Below are positions 35,043-43,605 of a stretch of 64,000 nt of DNA, piece after piece (the first letter of the stretch is position 1; each line of letters starts with the position of its first letter). This DNA is from Galbibacter kalidii (GTDB lineage: Bacteria; Bacteroidota; Bacteroidia; Flavobacteriales; Flavobacteriaceae), in NCBI RefSeq assembly GCF_026241135.1, contig NZ_JAPFGA010000017.1, forward strand, positions 49,519 through 113,518, read 5' to 3'. The translations under genes were made by a program, and so were the position numbers. The notes below the pieces were generated by a model. It searched no databases and was not told where the DNA came from. It was given only the letters and a program-made list of their open reading frames with translations.

Positions 35043-37730
35043 CTAAAGCTGTCTATCCGGTTCGCTTCGTTTCTCCCATTTCAGGTCGCTCAACATAGAC
35101 GATTTGATTCCGATAAAGAAAAACCAGGAAGCCCGATTACTGAAAGGCACCCAGTTAAAATTGAGTCGGAAACTCTTTAAATCCCTCGAAAAGCGCAACT
35201 GGGTATAAGTAAACCCTTTTTGTTTGAAATCATATCCTGAAGATACACCTACCTTCCATTGTGGGGTGAGGTCTACATTTCCCGAGAACATCAGGGAGTT
35301 GTTGCTGATCTCGCTTTCCCTGTTTCTGTTGGAATAGGTCAGGGAATAGGCCAGCCGGAGATCCCAAGGGAGTTTTGCAGCATAGGCAGTGGTGGGTTCG
35401 TCGGTTTCTTCTTCATCTTCATCGGCAAAGGTGCGTTCGTCACTAAAATCCTGTGCCCGTCCGAAGAGGTCATCATCCCGTCCACCACTTCGGGTATTGT
35501 CTGTCTTTTCTTTGTCCTTCTTATCACTACTAAAGAACTTACTATTGATGGAATAGCTGACATTCATATTGGCACTGGTCATCCGGAACAAACTACCGCC
35601 GTTTTCATAGTTGAAAAGATCGATACGGGTACCGGTATTGTCGATGGCATAAGGATCTAAAGTTGCCCCAAAGTTAACACTCATCTTGTTTTGAAAGAGC
35701 TGTGTTCCACCGCTCATTCGCACCGGACTCCACGGAAGTGAGTCAGCAACAATGTTATAGGCCGTACTGAAATTCAGGTTGTTCAACAACATAACCTTTT
35801 TGGGTTCGGTGGCTGTGGTGTCTTTATCACGCACTTTGGCTTCTACCACATTGCTTAATGAAAGCCCGATATTGTTGGAGTTGTTCAGGCTTGGTGTGCC
35901 ATAAATACCACCTTCAAAAGGGGTGTACATCTGTTGAACACCATTTTCGTCCACATACTCGTCATAATACTGATCAAAAGCAGGAGTATAACCATAACTC
36001 ACGGACGGTCTTACGGTGTGCCGTATGGCTTGTATTTTTTTGTCTTCACCAAAGTTGAAAGTACCGTATAGGGTAGTTCCCACACTGGCATTTAGGTTGT
36101 AAGTGCCATAACGTTGAAATCCGCTTAAGGTGTCAATGGTGGCCTCATCCAAAACAGGGTCATAATCGTTGCGTTTAATTGTTTTCAGTTGCCATACTTC
36201 ATTGTAATTGGTCCCTACCGAGGTACTAAAAAACTTAAAGAGTTTGAAGTTGGTCGTTAGCGGGATCGTATGCTGAAAACCTATTTTGGCATCTTCAAAC
36301 ATCTCTTTTTTGAACAAAAGAGTATCTCTGGTACGAATTCTGTTTTCTGCCCTGAAATTATACTGAAAATTGATGTTCTGGAAAATTCCTTTTTTACTTC
36401 CATCGCGTTTGGCGAATGGATAAATACGTTCCATACTTCCCTGAAAAGTAGGTAAGGTAAGGTTTACCGATTGATCCCTGGTGTTTTGTTGGATAGAAAC
36501 GGTAGAGTTTAAGTTTACCATCGGATACCCCGGAAAGGTTTTATTGTAAGAAATAGACGATTGTAATGTGTTGTTAAGAAAATTGGGGGTGTTTAGCTGG
36601 TTTAATGAACTTTGATAGAATTTACTACTACCAAAGTTAACCGAAGCCGAGAGTCTTGAATTCGGACTCGCCTTGGCGTCTTGACTGTGGTTCCATTGAA
36701 TGTTGTATATCGTACTCTGACTGTAATCCGGGAATCCACGCTGACTGGTAACATTGTTCTCATAACGGAATCTTAATGCCCCCCTAAACTTATATCTTTT
36801 AGCATAATTGGTCTCCGTCCTAAAGCCATAACTACCGTTGGTATAATAGTCTCCGAGCAATGCGAGATCAAAATAGTCGCTGATGGCAAAATAGTATCCT
36901 CCGTTTTGTAACGAATATCCACGTCGGTTGGTTTGCCCGGGTGTGGGCATGATGATACCCGAATTCCTTCGATCCCTCGACATGGGGAAATAAGCAAACG
37001 GAACTGCAATAGGTGTAGGGACATCGGCAATGTACATATTACTGAAACCGGCGATGATTTTTTTGTTGGGGACGAACTTCCCTTTTCGAATTCTGATGAA
37101 ATAATCCGGATTGTCCACATCTTCAGAAGTGGTCAACTTCCCTTCTTTAAGGAAATAAACCGAGTCGTTTTCCTTTTTAACGGTTTCAGCAAAAACATTC
37201 ATGGTCTCACCTATGGATTGTTCAGATCTGGAATTGAAGATCAGTGCTTTTTTGGTATCAAAATTAAATCGGATTGAATCTGGTTCTATAATATTGTTGC
37301 CTTGCTTGAAATATGGAGTTTGGGTATATTCTCCGGTAGAATCTTTGATACGTCCGGCATAGACCTCGTTGGTCGTGTAGTCAATGACAATAATCCCAGC
37401 TTTTAATTCGTATTGCTGATAATAAATCTCGGCTTCGTTATAGAGGTAAATCTTGTTTTCCTTGCGGCTCATCCGCATATAATCCTTAGCCTTATAATCT
37501 ATGATTCCTTGAAGATAACTTGGTTTTTTTACGGTATCTTTGGTGATGGTGTCGGTGACTGTGGTATCGGTAACCGTAGTCAGAACATCCTTAGCGTATA
37601 TTTGGAGCGTGTCTTGACCTTCAGCCTTGATATTTAAAGGTTGAACCTTAGGCCGCTCCTGTGCATACAAAATACTGCTGATAAACAGAGAAGACAGTGC
37701 TAAAAGTATGTGACGTTTCTTTGCTCGCAA
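35043..37730 (-). CDS. lptD: LPS-assembly protein LptD homologue
   Basis: An 895-residue outer-membrane protein. After a signal peptide (HILLALSSLFISSILYAQ), residues to ~230 form an OstA/LptA-like beta domain (IDYTTNEVYAGRIKDSTGEY) and the rest is a large barrel rich in YxF and NxNx strands (FRLNFNWVPFSNRASWFFFI near the end). It inserts lipopolysaccharide into the outer leaflet with LptE. The start is TTG at 37730, but the frame is open further upstream without ATG, GTG or TTG, so the true start is uncertain. Divergent from the amidase gene, 135 bases away. Confidence 0.9.
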   Translation of the reverse strand: MRAKKRHILLALSSLFISSILYAQERPKVQPLNIKAEGQDTLQIYAKDVLTTVTDTTVTDTITKDTVKKPSYLQGIIDYKAKDYMRMSRKENKIYLYNEAEIYYQQYELKAGIIVIDYTTNEVYAGRIKDSTGEYTQTPYFKQGNNIIEPDSIRFNFDTKKALIFNSRSEQSIGETMNVFAETVKKENDSVYFLKEGKLTTSEDVDNPDYFIRIRKGKFVPNKKIIAGFSNMYIADVPTPIAVPFAYFPMSRDRRNSGIIMPTPGQTNRRGYSLQNGGYYFAISDYFDLALLGDYYTNGSYGFRTETNYAKRYKFRGALRFRYENNVTSQRGFPDYSQSTIYNIQWNHSQDAKASPNSRLSASVNFGSSKFYQSSLNQLNTPNFLNNTLQSSISYNKTFPGYPMVNLNSTVSIQQNTRDQSVNLTLPTFQGSMERIYPFAKRDGSKKGIFQNINFQYNFRAENRIRTRDTLLFKKEMFEDAKIGFQHTIPLTTNFKLFKFFSTSVGTNYNEVWQLKTIKRNDYDPVLDEATIDTLSGFQRYGTYNLNASVGTTLYGTFNFGEDKKIQAIRHTVRPSVSYGYTPAFDQYYDEYVDENGVQQMYTPFEGGIYGTPSLNNSNNIGLSLSNVVEAKVRDKDTTATEPKKVMLLNNLNFSTAYNIVADSLPWSPVRMSGGTQLFQNKMSVNFGATLDPYAIDNTGTRIDLFNYENGGSLFRMTSANMNVSYSINSKFFSSDKKDKEKTDNTRSGGRDDDLFGRAQDFSDERTFADEDEEETDEPTTAYAAKLPWDLRLAYSLTYSNRNRESEISNNSLMFSGNVDLTPQWKVGVSSGYDFKQKGFTYTQLRFSRDLKSFRLNFNWVPFSNRASWFFFIGIKSSMLSDLKWEKRSEPDRQL

Positions 37731-37865
37731 AGCTTTAAATCCTATTTTTGTATAAAGAATGGCTCGGTTTTTGACGTGCCAAACATACGTATATTTTTTG
37801 GTCTGTTTGGCATAGATTAAAAAATTTTAACCAAATAAATAACTGCCATAAACCGTTATTATTTT

Positions 37866-39008
37866 ATGAATAGATTTTTTGGAACATTATTTCTGGTATT
37901 CCCCCTAATACTTACTCAACCTATATTTTCTCATAGCAAAAAGCAAGCCAATGATGACAAATTTACTGTTGTTTTGGATGCAGGGCATGGTGGACATGAC
38001 CCAGGAAACCGGGGGAGTGGGTATATGGAAAAGGATATTGCCCTCAAGATCGTGCTTGAGGTTGGAGAAATATTGGAGAAAAATCCGAATATTAAGGTAG
38101 TCTACACCCGTAAGGACGATCGTTTTGTAGATTTGTATGTAAGGGGGGAAATTGCTAACGAGGCCAAAGCTGATCTTTTTGTTTCCGTGCATTGCAATTC
38201 CCATAATTCCAGTGCGCATGGAACAGAGACCTTTGTATTGGGGCTTCATGCAAACGAACGGAATTTTGAGGTGGCAAAGAAAGAAAATTCGGTGATATAC
38301 TTAGAGGAAGATCACGAAGTGAACTATGCGGGTTATGATATCAATTCCCCGGAATCGTTTATCGGTTTGACCATCATGCAAGAAGAATTTTTGGATCAGA
38401 GTATTGTATTAGCAAAAGCCATTCAAGATGATTTTACATATAATCTTAAGCGAAAAAACCGGGGTGTAAAACAAGCAGGGTTTATTGTGCTTCACCAAAC
38501 CTATATGCCCAGTGTTTTGGTAGAAACAGGGTTTCTGACCTACAAACCGGAAGGCGCTTATCTCAATTCCAATAAAGGAAAAGCCGATGTGGCCACATCT
38601 ATAGCAAACGCCATTTTGAAATACAAAAAATCGGTTGATGAAAATGTTGGGGACGATTTTTCTTTTGAAGTGAATGATCAACCCGGGATCGAAATAGAGA
38701 ATGACACAGCAGCAACCGAAGAAAAAAATCATCAGGTGGAACCCGGAGTGAGTTTTAGGGTGCAAGTAGCTGCCGGAAGCACTGCTTTAGAGGCAAAATC
38801 ATATAATTTTAAAGGACTCTCGCCCATCAGTAGGGAAAAAGAGGGAAATATTTACAGGTATTATTATGGTTCGACTTCCGATTATAATGAAGTGCAAAAA
38901 TTGCAGCAGTATGCGATAAACAAGGGGTATAAAACAAGTTTTATAGTGGCTTTCAAAAACGGGGAAAAAGTAAAACTGGCTTCTGTTCTTAATTCCACGG
39001 CTAATTAG
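37866..39008 (+). CDS. N-acetylmuramoyl-L-alanine amidase with C-terminal SPOR-like region
   Basis: 380 residues. A signal peptide leads to an Amidase_3 domain (about 33-255): VVLDAGHGGHDPGNRGSG (zinc His), VYTRKDDRFVDLYVRGEIAN (zinc Glu), FVSVHCNSHN (zinc His) and VLVETGFLT (catalytic Glu). After a charged linker, residues ~295-380 (SFRVQVAAGSTALEAKSYNF) resemble a SPOR peptidoglycan-binding domain. It cleaves stem peptides from the glycan during cell separation. The next gene (MlaD) follows 79 bases on. Confidence 0.92.
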   Translation: MNRFFGTLFLVFPLILTQPIFSHSKKQANDDKFTVVLDAGHGGHDPGNRGSGYMEKDIALKIVLEVGEILEKNPNIKVVYTRKDDRFVDLYVRGEIANEAKADLFVSVHCNSHNSSAHGTETFVLGLHANERNFEVAKKENSVIYLEEDHEVNYAGYDINSPESFIGLTIMQEEFLDQSIVLAKAIQDDFTYNLKRKNRGVKQAGFIVLHQTYMPSVLVETGFLTYKPEGAYLNSNKGKADVATSIANAILKYKKSVDENVGDDFSFEVNDQPGIEIENDTAATEEKNHQVEPGVSFRVQVAAGSTALEAKSYNFKGLSPISREKEGNIYRYYYGSTSDYNEVQKLQQYAINKGYKTSFIVAFKNGEKVKLASVLNSTAN

Positions 39009-39087
39009 AACTGATATAAAGAAATTATTTCTAATTTTGTTGCTTATCATTGAACTGGTTTAAATTAGTTCATTAAAAAAAAAGCTT

Positions 39088-40044
39088 TTGAAATTAACCA
39101 AGGAACTTAAAACAGGCATCATCGTAGTAGGGGGTATTGTTTTGTTTATTTTAGGCTTTACTTTTTTAAAGACCAATACTCTTTTTAGCTCCAGCCGTAC
39201 TTATCATGCGGTGTATAAAGATGTAAACGGATTGTCTTCCGGAAATTCTGTAAGCATCAATGGTTTACAGGTGGGAAATATAAAAAACATCAAGTTTTTG
39301 GATGCAAAAGGAAATCTACTGATTACCTTTTCCGTAGATAACGAATTTCAATTCTCAAAAAACAGTATTGCAGAGATCTACGACACCGGAATCATAGGTG
39401 GAAAGAGCTTACGTGTAGTACCCGTTTACGATGGTTCTCCCATGTCACAATCGGGAGATACCCTGAAAGGAACTATACAGCGGGGACTTACGGAGTTGGT
39501 TACTGAAAAGCTGGAGCCATTGCAAAAAAGCCTGGATGCAGTTTTGAATAATGCCGATTCTGTTATGGTAGGAGTAGATGATATTTTGAATGAAGACAGC
39601 AGGAAAAACATCAAGTCCAGTTTGGCAAACCTTGATGTTACGCTTCGTAACTTCAGTCAGGCTTCTGCAAAGTTGAATACCTTGCTTTCAGATAATAAAG
39701 AAAAACTGGACAGGTCGTTGACCAATATCGACAATCTTTCAGGGAATTTGTCCAAGGTAAGCGATTCCCTAGCGGAAGCAAACATAGGTCAAGCCATGGC
39801 CAATCTTGAAGGGAGCATGGACAAATTGAACAACATCATGACAAAAATTGAGTCGAGTGAAGGTTCCGTAGGGAAACTTTTAAACGACGAAGAATTATAC
39901 AACAACCTGGAAGGTGCATCCAAGGAAATGGAATTGCTCTTGGAAGACCTAAGGTTGAACCCGAAGCGTTATGTGCATTTTTCATTGTTTGGAAAGAAAC
40001 AGAAAGCATATAAAGAGCCGGAGGAAGAAACAAAGAGTGAGTAG
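39088..40044 (+). CDS. MCE/MlaD family lipid-transport protein
   Basis: 318 residues with one N-terminal membrane helix (TGIIVVGGIVLFILGFTFL), an MCE domain at about 38-115 (YHAVYKDVNGLSSGNSVSIN, VGNIKNIKF, GIIGGKSLRVVP) and a long helical C-terminus. It should bind lipid in the periplasm as part of an Mla-type transporter. MlaE and MlaF genes are not in the window. The start is TTG 39088; no ATG fits. Its stop touches the ATG of the Fe-S protein, so the genes are in one operon. Confidence 0.9.
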   Translation: MKLTKELKTGIIVVGGIVLFILGFTFLKTNTLFSSSRTYHAVYKDVNGLSSGNSVSINGLQVGNIKNIKFLDAKGNLLITFSVDNEFQFSKNSIAEIYDTGIIGGKSLRVVPVYDGSPMSQSGDTLKGTIQRGLTELVTEKLEPLQKSLDAVLNNADSVMVGVDDILNEDSRKNIKSSLANLDVTLRNFSQASAKLNTLLSDNKEKLDRSLTNIDNLSGNLSKVSDSLAEANIGQAMANLEGSMDKLNNIMTKIESSEGSVGKLLNDEELYNNLEGASKEMELLLEDLRLNPKRYVHFSLFGKKQKAYKEPEEETKSE

Positions 40045-41400
40045 ATGAAGCTAATACCTCAAATAGTATTTGCCATTGTACTGTTGGCCGGGATCGGATA
40101 TTTCTCATGGAATGTTCGCAAACTGATCAGAAACATCAAATTGGGTAGAAAGATCGACCGAACCGATCGAAAGACAGAACGATGGAAAAATATGGCACGT
40201 ATTGCCTTAGGGCAACAAAAAATGGTGGTAAGACCCTTGCCGGGGCTTATGCATATCATTGTTTATCTTGGGTTTATCATTATCAATATAGAGGTTCTTG
40301 AAATTATTATTGATGGTCTCTTCGGAACACATCGTATTTTTGCTCCACTAGGTGCTACATACGATGTTCTTATCGGCTCATTTGAAATTTTGGCATTGCT
40401 CGTCATAGTGGCTGTTACCGTGTTTTGGATACGTAGGAATGTGATAAAACTAAAGCGTTTCATCTATCCTGAAATGAAAGGATGGCCCAAGAACGATGGT
40501 AATATCATTCTTTATTTTGAAGCCGTTCTTATGTTTTTATTCCTGACCATGAACGGTGCCGATCTATCCTTGCAACAATTAGGAGCCGAACACTACACTC
40601 AAGCCGGGGCTTTTCCCATAAGTAGCTTGTGGTTGCCGGTTTTTGAAAATTTAGGGGAATCGACTTTGATATTGATAGAAAGAAGTGCTTGGTGGTTGCA
40701 TATCATTGGGATATTGGTCTTTTTGAATTACCTCTATTTCTCAAAGCACTTGCATATTCTGCTGGCATTTCCAAACACTTGGTATGCCGATTTGAATCCG
40801 AAAGGGCAGTTTGACAATTTAGAATCGGTAACCAATGAAGTTAAACTGATGATGGATCCGAATGCAGATCCATTTGCACCTGTCCCGACTGAAGCGTCGG
40901 GAGTGCCTGCAGAAGGCGACATGGATAACGTTCCTGAAAAATTCGGAGCTTCAGACGTTATGGATTTGAATATGGTTCAGCTTTTAAATGCATATACCTG
41001 TACCGAATGCGGACGTTGTACCAGTGAATGTCCGGCAAGTCAAACCGGAAAGAAGTTGTCACCTCGTAAAATAATGATGGATACCCGCGACCGTTTGGAG
41101 GAAGTGGGAAAAAATATAGACGCGAACAAAGGTGAGTTTGTAGACGACGGAAAACAATTGCTTGACGATTATATCACAAGGGAAGAATTATGGGCATGTA
41201 CCTCGTGCAATGCATGTGTTGAGGCGTGCCCTGTAAATATAAATCCGCTTTCAATTATTATGGATATACGACGTTATCTTGTAATGGAACAGTCGGCTGC
41301 ACCGACTGAGTTAAATACAATGATGACTAATATAGAAAACAACGGTGCTCCATGGCCGTATAATCAAATGGATAGACTAAATTGGATCAGTGAATCATAA
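40045..41400 (+). CDS. Membrane Fe-S oxidoreductase, HdrD/GlpC-like N-part
   Basis: 451 residues: about six hydrophobic helices in the first 260 residues, resembling the heme-b NarI-type domain, then two [4Fe-4S] motifs CTECGRCTSECP and CTSCNACVEACP. It probably passes electrons from a flavin or quinone pool to its partner at 41954, which carries the CCG domains; together they equal one HdrD-like protein. Electron donor unknown. Around residues 280-287 the linker is encoded by a palindrome (40883-40902) shared with intergenic repeats. Confidence 0.88.
   Translation: MKLIPQIVFAIVLLAGIGYFSWNVRKLIRNIKLGRKIDRTDRKTERWKNMARIALGQQKMVVRPLPGLMHIIVYLGFIIINIEVLEIIIDGLFGTHRIFAPLGATYDVLIGSFEILALLVIVAVTVFWIRRNVIKLKRFIYPEMKGWPKNDGNIILYFEAVLMFLFLTMNGADLSLQQLGAEHYTQAGAFPISSLWLPVFENLGESTLILIERSAWWLHIIGILVFLNYLYFSKHLHILLAFPNTWYADLNPKGQFDNLESVTNEVKLMMDPNADPFAPVPTEASGVPAEGDMDNVPEKFGASDVMDLNMVQLLNAYTCTECGRCTSECPASQTGKKLSPRKIMMDTRDRLEEVGKNIDANKGEFVDDGKQLLDDYITREELWACTSCNACVEACPVNINPLSIIMDIRRYLVMEQSAAPTELNTMMTNIENNGAPWPYNQMDRLNWISES
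40883..40902. repeat. REP-like 20-bp palindrome inside a coding region
   Basis: TCCCGACTGAAGCGTCGGGA forms a hairpin with arms TCCCGAC/GTCGGGA (one mismatched pair at most). The core GAAGCGTCGGG is also found in the intergenic hairpin 10278-10294. Here it encodes part of a low-complexity linker (PVPTEASGVPA) of the Fe-S protein. Confidence 0.6.
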
Positions 41401-41431
41401 AAATAAAACCAAAAAAAAAGAAGCTTTAAAA

Positions 41432-41878
41432 ATGAACGAAAAAGAAGTTGAAAAGTTATTGCATGAGAAGTTGGAAGATGGAGAACACATAAGTCCGATC
41501 TTACCAAAAGGGATTAAAAATTATTTAATCGACATCGATGGTACGATCTGTGACGATATCCCCAATGAAGAGCCGGAGCGTATGGCTACTGCAAATGTAT
41601 ATCCTGATGCGTTGAAGACTTTGAACAAGTGGTATGAAGAAGGTCATATAATTTACTTTTTTACATCGCGTACAGAAGATCACAGAAAAACAACAGAGGA
41701 TTGGTTGAACCGACACGGGTTTAAATATCACGGAATGATCATGGGAAAACCAAGAGGAGGAAATTATCATTGGGTTGACAATCACTTGGTAAAAGCAACC
41801 CGATACAACGGTAAGTTTACCGATTTGATTGAAAAAGAAGTGACTATTCAGGTTTTCGACGACGGAAAACACGACTAG
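41432..41878 (+). CDS. HAD-like small phosphatase-type protein
   Basis: 148 residues from the ATG at 41432; the frame extends 14 Lys-rich codons further upstream. YLIDIDGTICDDIPNEEPER carries the HAD motif I (DIDGT) and FFTSRTEDHRKTTEDWL motif II; MGKPRGGNYHWVDNHLVKA is the last motif. The family hydrolyses or transfers phosphate; the substrate is unknown. Such genes are often mislabelled phosphoheptose isomerase in flavobacteria. It is placed between the two halves of an Fe-S oxidoreductase, apparently in one operon. Confidence 0.8.
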   Translation: MNEKEVEKLLHEKLEDGEHISPILPKGIKNYLIDIDGTICDDIPNEEPERMATANVYPDALKTLNKWYEEGHIIYFFTSRTEDHRKTTEDWLNRHGFKYHGMIMGKPRGGNYHWVDNHLVKATRYNGKFTDLIEKEVTIQVFDDGKHD

Positions 41879-41887
41879 AAAAACACG

Positions 41888-41936
41888 ATTTACGGTTTAT
41901 GGTTTTGGATTTATAATAAGACTGTAAACCGTAAAT
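41888..41936. repeat. Perfect 12-bp inverted repeat inside the Fe-S operon
   Basis: ATTTACGGTTTA (41888-41899) and TAAACCGTAAAT (41925-41936) pair perfectly, with a second ATGGTTTT/AAAACCGT pairing nearby. It lies between the HAD-like gene and the second Fe-S gene, with no T tract, so it may adjust relative expression or mRNA stability. Confidence 0.7.
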
Positions 41937-41953
41937 TTAAAACCGTATAGCAT

Positions 41954-42745
41954 ATGAGCGAAAGCATTAAAGTATCCACCATGGCAGAAATGATGGCAGA
42001 AGGAAAAACTCCCGAAGTACTCTTTTGGGTAGGTTGTTCGGGGAGTTTTGACGACAGAGCCAAAAAGATCACAAAAGCCTTTGTTAAATTGCTTAACAAG
42101 GCTGGGGTCGATTTTGCTGTATTGGGTACGGAAGAAAGTTGCACAGGAGATCCGGCCAAGCGTTCCGGAAATGAAATGCTCTTCCAAATGCAAGCTATGA
42201 CAAATATTAAGGTGCTAAATGGTTATGAAATAAAAAAGATAGTGACGGCTTGTCCGCATTGTTTTAATACGCTAAAAAATGAATACCCGTCTTTAGGCGG
42301 AAGCTATGAAGTGGTTCACCACACGCAATTTTTACGTTCCCTTTTAAGTGATGGGCGACTTACTGTTGAAGGTGGGAAATATAAAGGAAAACGCATTACA
42401 TTTCACGACCCTTGCTATTTGGGGAGGGCCAATAACGTTTATGAAGCCCCACGCGAATTGATCCAAAAATTGGATGCCGAGCTGGTGGAAATGAAAAGCT
42501 GTAAGAAAAGAGGTTTGTGCTGTGGAGCAGGAGGGGCACAAATGTTCAAAGAACCTGAAAAAGGTGATAAGGACATTAATATTGAACGTACTGAACAGGC
42601 TTTAGATACAAAGCCCGAGATTATTGCAGCCGGATGTCCTTTCTGTAATACCATGTTAACCGACGGAATCAAGGGCAAGGAAAAAGAATCTGAAATAGCT
42701 GTCATGGATGTAGCCGAACTCATTGCTAATGCCGAAGATTTGTAA
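41954..42745 (+). CDS. Cysteine-rich (CCG-domain) Fe-S protein, HdrB-like
   Basis: 263 residues. Two CCG-type modules: CSGSFDDRAKKI / CPHCFNTLKNEYP in the first half and HDPCYLGRANNVYEAPRE, CCGAGGAQMF and CPFCNTM in the second. These bind an unusual Fe-S cluster in heterodisulfide reductase, GlpC and LutA proteins. It is the likely partner of the membrane Fe-S protein at 40045. Cytoplasmic; no signal peptide. Confidence 0.9.
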   Translation: MSESIKVSTMAEMMAEGKTPEVLFWVGCSGSFDDRAKKITKAFVKLLNKAGVDFAVLGTEESCTGDPAKRSGNEMLFQMQAMTNIKVLNGYEIKKIVTACPHCFNTLKNEYPSLGGSYEVVHHTQFLRSLLSDGRLTVEGGKYKGKRITFHDPCYLGRANNVYEAPRELIQKLDAELVEMKSCKKRGLCCGAGGAQMFKEPEKGDKDINIERTEQALDTKPEIIAAGCPFCNTMLTDGIKGKEKESEIAVMDVAELIANAEDL

Positions 42746-42893
42746 TTTATGATCTGAATACTTAGCTTTAAACCGAATTATCTATCCTCCCATAAATAAA
42801 CAACCTCTACCTAAATAATGAATTCTTGTGAAAGGGTTCAATGAATAATTATATACTGTGCAGAAATGTGCAAGAAATTAAATTTGGAAGAAA

Positions 42894-43379
42894 ATGTTTG
42901 TAGCATTCAATGAATTATCAGAATCCGCAAGAACATGGATATATCAGGCGAACAGAAGTTTTACTGAAGAAGAAATAGCGGAGATCAAAGAAAAAATAAT
43001 ACAATTCATAGGCGAGTGGACTGCTCATGGAGCAGACCTGAAAGCGTCTTTTGAAATACGATATAAACGTTTTATCATTATCGCGTTGGATCAGGAATTC
43101 AATACGGCCAGTGGATGTTCCATAGATGCTTCTGTGCATTTTATCCAGCAATTGGAAAAGGACTACAAGGTCGATTTACTTGATAAAATGAATGTTTCCT
43201 ATAGGCAGGGAGACTTTATAGCCTACAAACCTTTGGCCGATTTTAAAAAGATGGCCAAACAAAATGCAGTGTCCCAAAACACCATTGTTTTCAACAATCT
43301 TGTAACAAACAAGGAAGAATATCAAAACTATTGGGAAGTGCCGGCCAGGGATAGTTGGCATGCACGCTTTATGAAATGA
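42894..43379 (+). CDS. Conserved Bacteroidota protein, unknown function
   Basis: 161 residues with FNELSESARTWIYQANRSFT, GEWTAHGADLKASFEIRYKR, LDQEFNTASGCSIDASVHF and PARDSWHARF. Homologues in flavobacteria are widely labelled 'ABC transporter ATPase', but I see no Walker motifs, so that label is wrong. The position after the Fe-S genes seems conserved. The conserved Cys, His and Trp residues suggest an enzyme or cofactor role, unproven. Confidence 0.8.
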   Translation: MFVAFNELSESARTWIYQANRSFTEEEIAEIKEKIIQFIGEWTAHGADLKASFEIRYKRFIIIALDQEFNTASGCSIDASVHFIQQLEKDYKVDLLDKMNVSYRQGDFIAYKPLADFKKMAKQNAVSQNTIVFNNLVTNKEEYQNYWEVPARDSWHARFMK

Positions 43380-43515
43380 CCATAAGCTTTTTTAACCACA
43401 CCATACCGAAGATGATTAAAAAAAATTATGGGCATTACTGAATGTGAAAAATTTTTTAGTTTCTTCATCCGCCGTTGGCGGACTAAAAAATTTTAAACAG
43501 ATGAAATGATCATAA
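43371..43515. repeat. Nested inverted repeat flanked by a 15-bp direct repeat
   Basis: ATGAAATGACCATAA (43371-43385, containing the stop codon of the preceding gene) and ATGAAATGATCATAA (43501-43515) flank the segment. Inside, AAAATTTTTTAGT (43448-43460) and ACTAAAAAATTTT (43482-43494) pair perfectly and enclose TCCGCCGTTGGCGGA, a small palindrome also present at 49612-49627. Confidence 0.7.
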
Positions 43516-43605
43516 ATATCTTTTCGGGAGAAACCACTAATGGTACTATAATGTCATATTCTTTTTTGTAAGAAAAAGTTTTGTTTTAAGTAAAAAAATA
43601 TTTTA

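Noticed and set aside
42894..43379. ABC transporter ATPase
   Set aside because: Common database label for the family, but Walker A, signature and Walker B motifs are absent.
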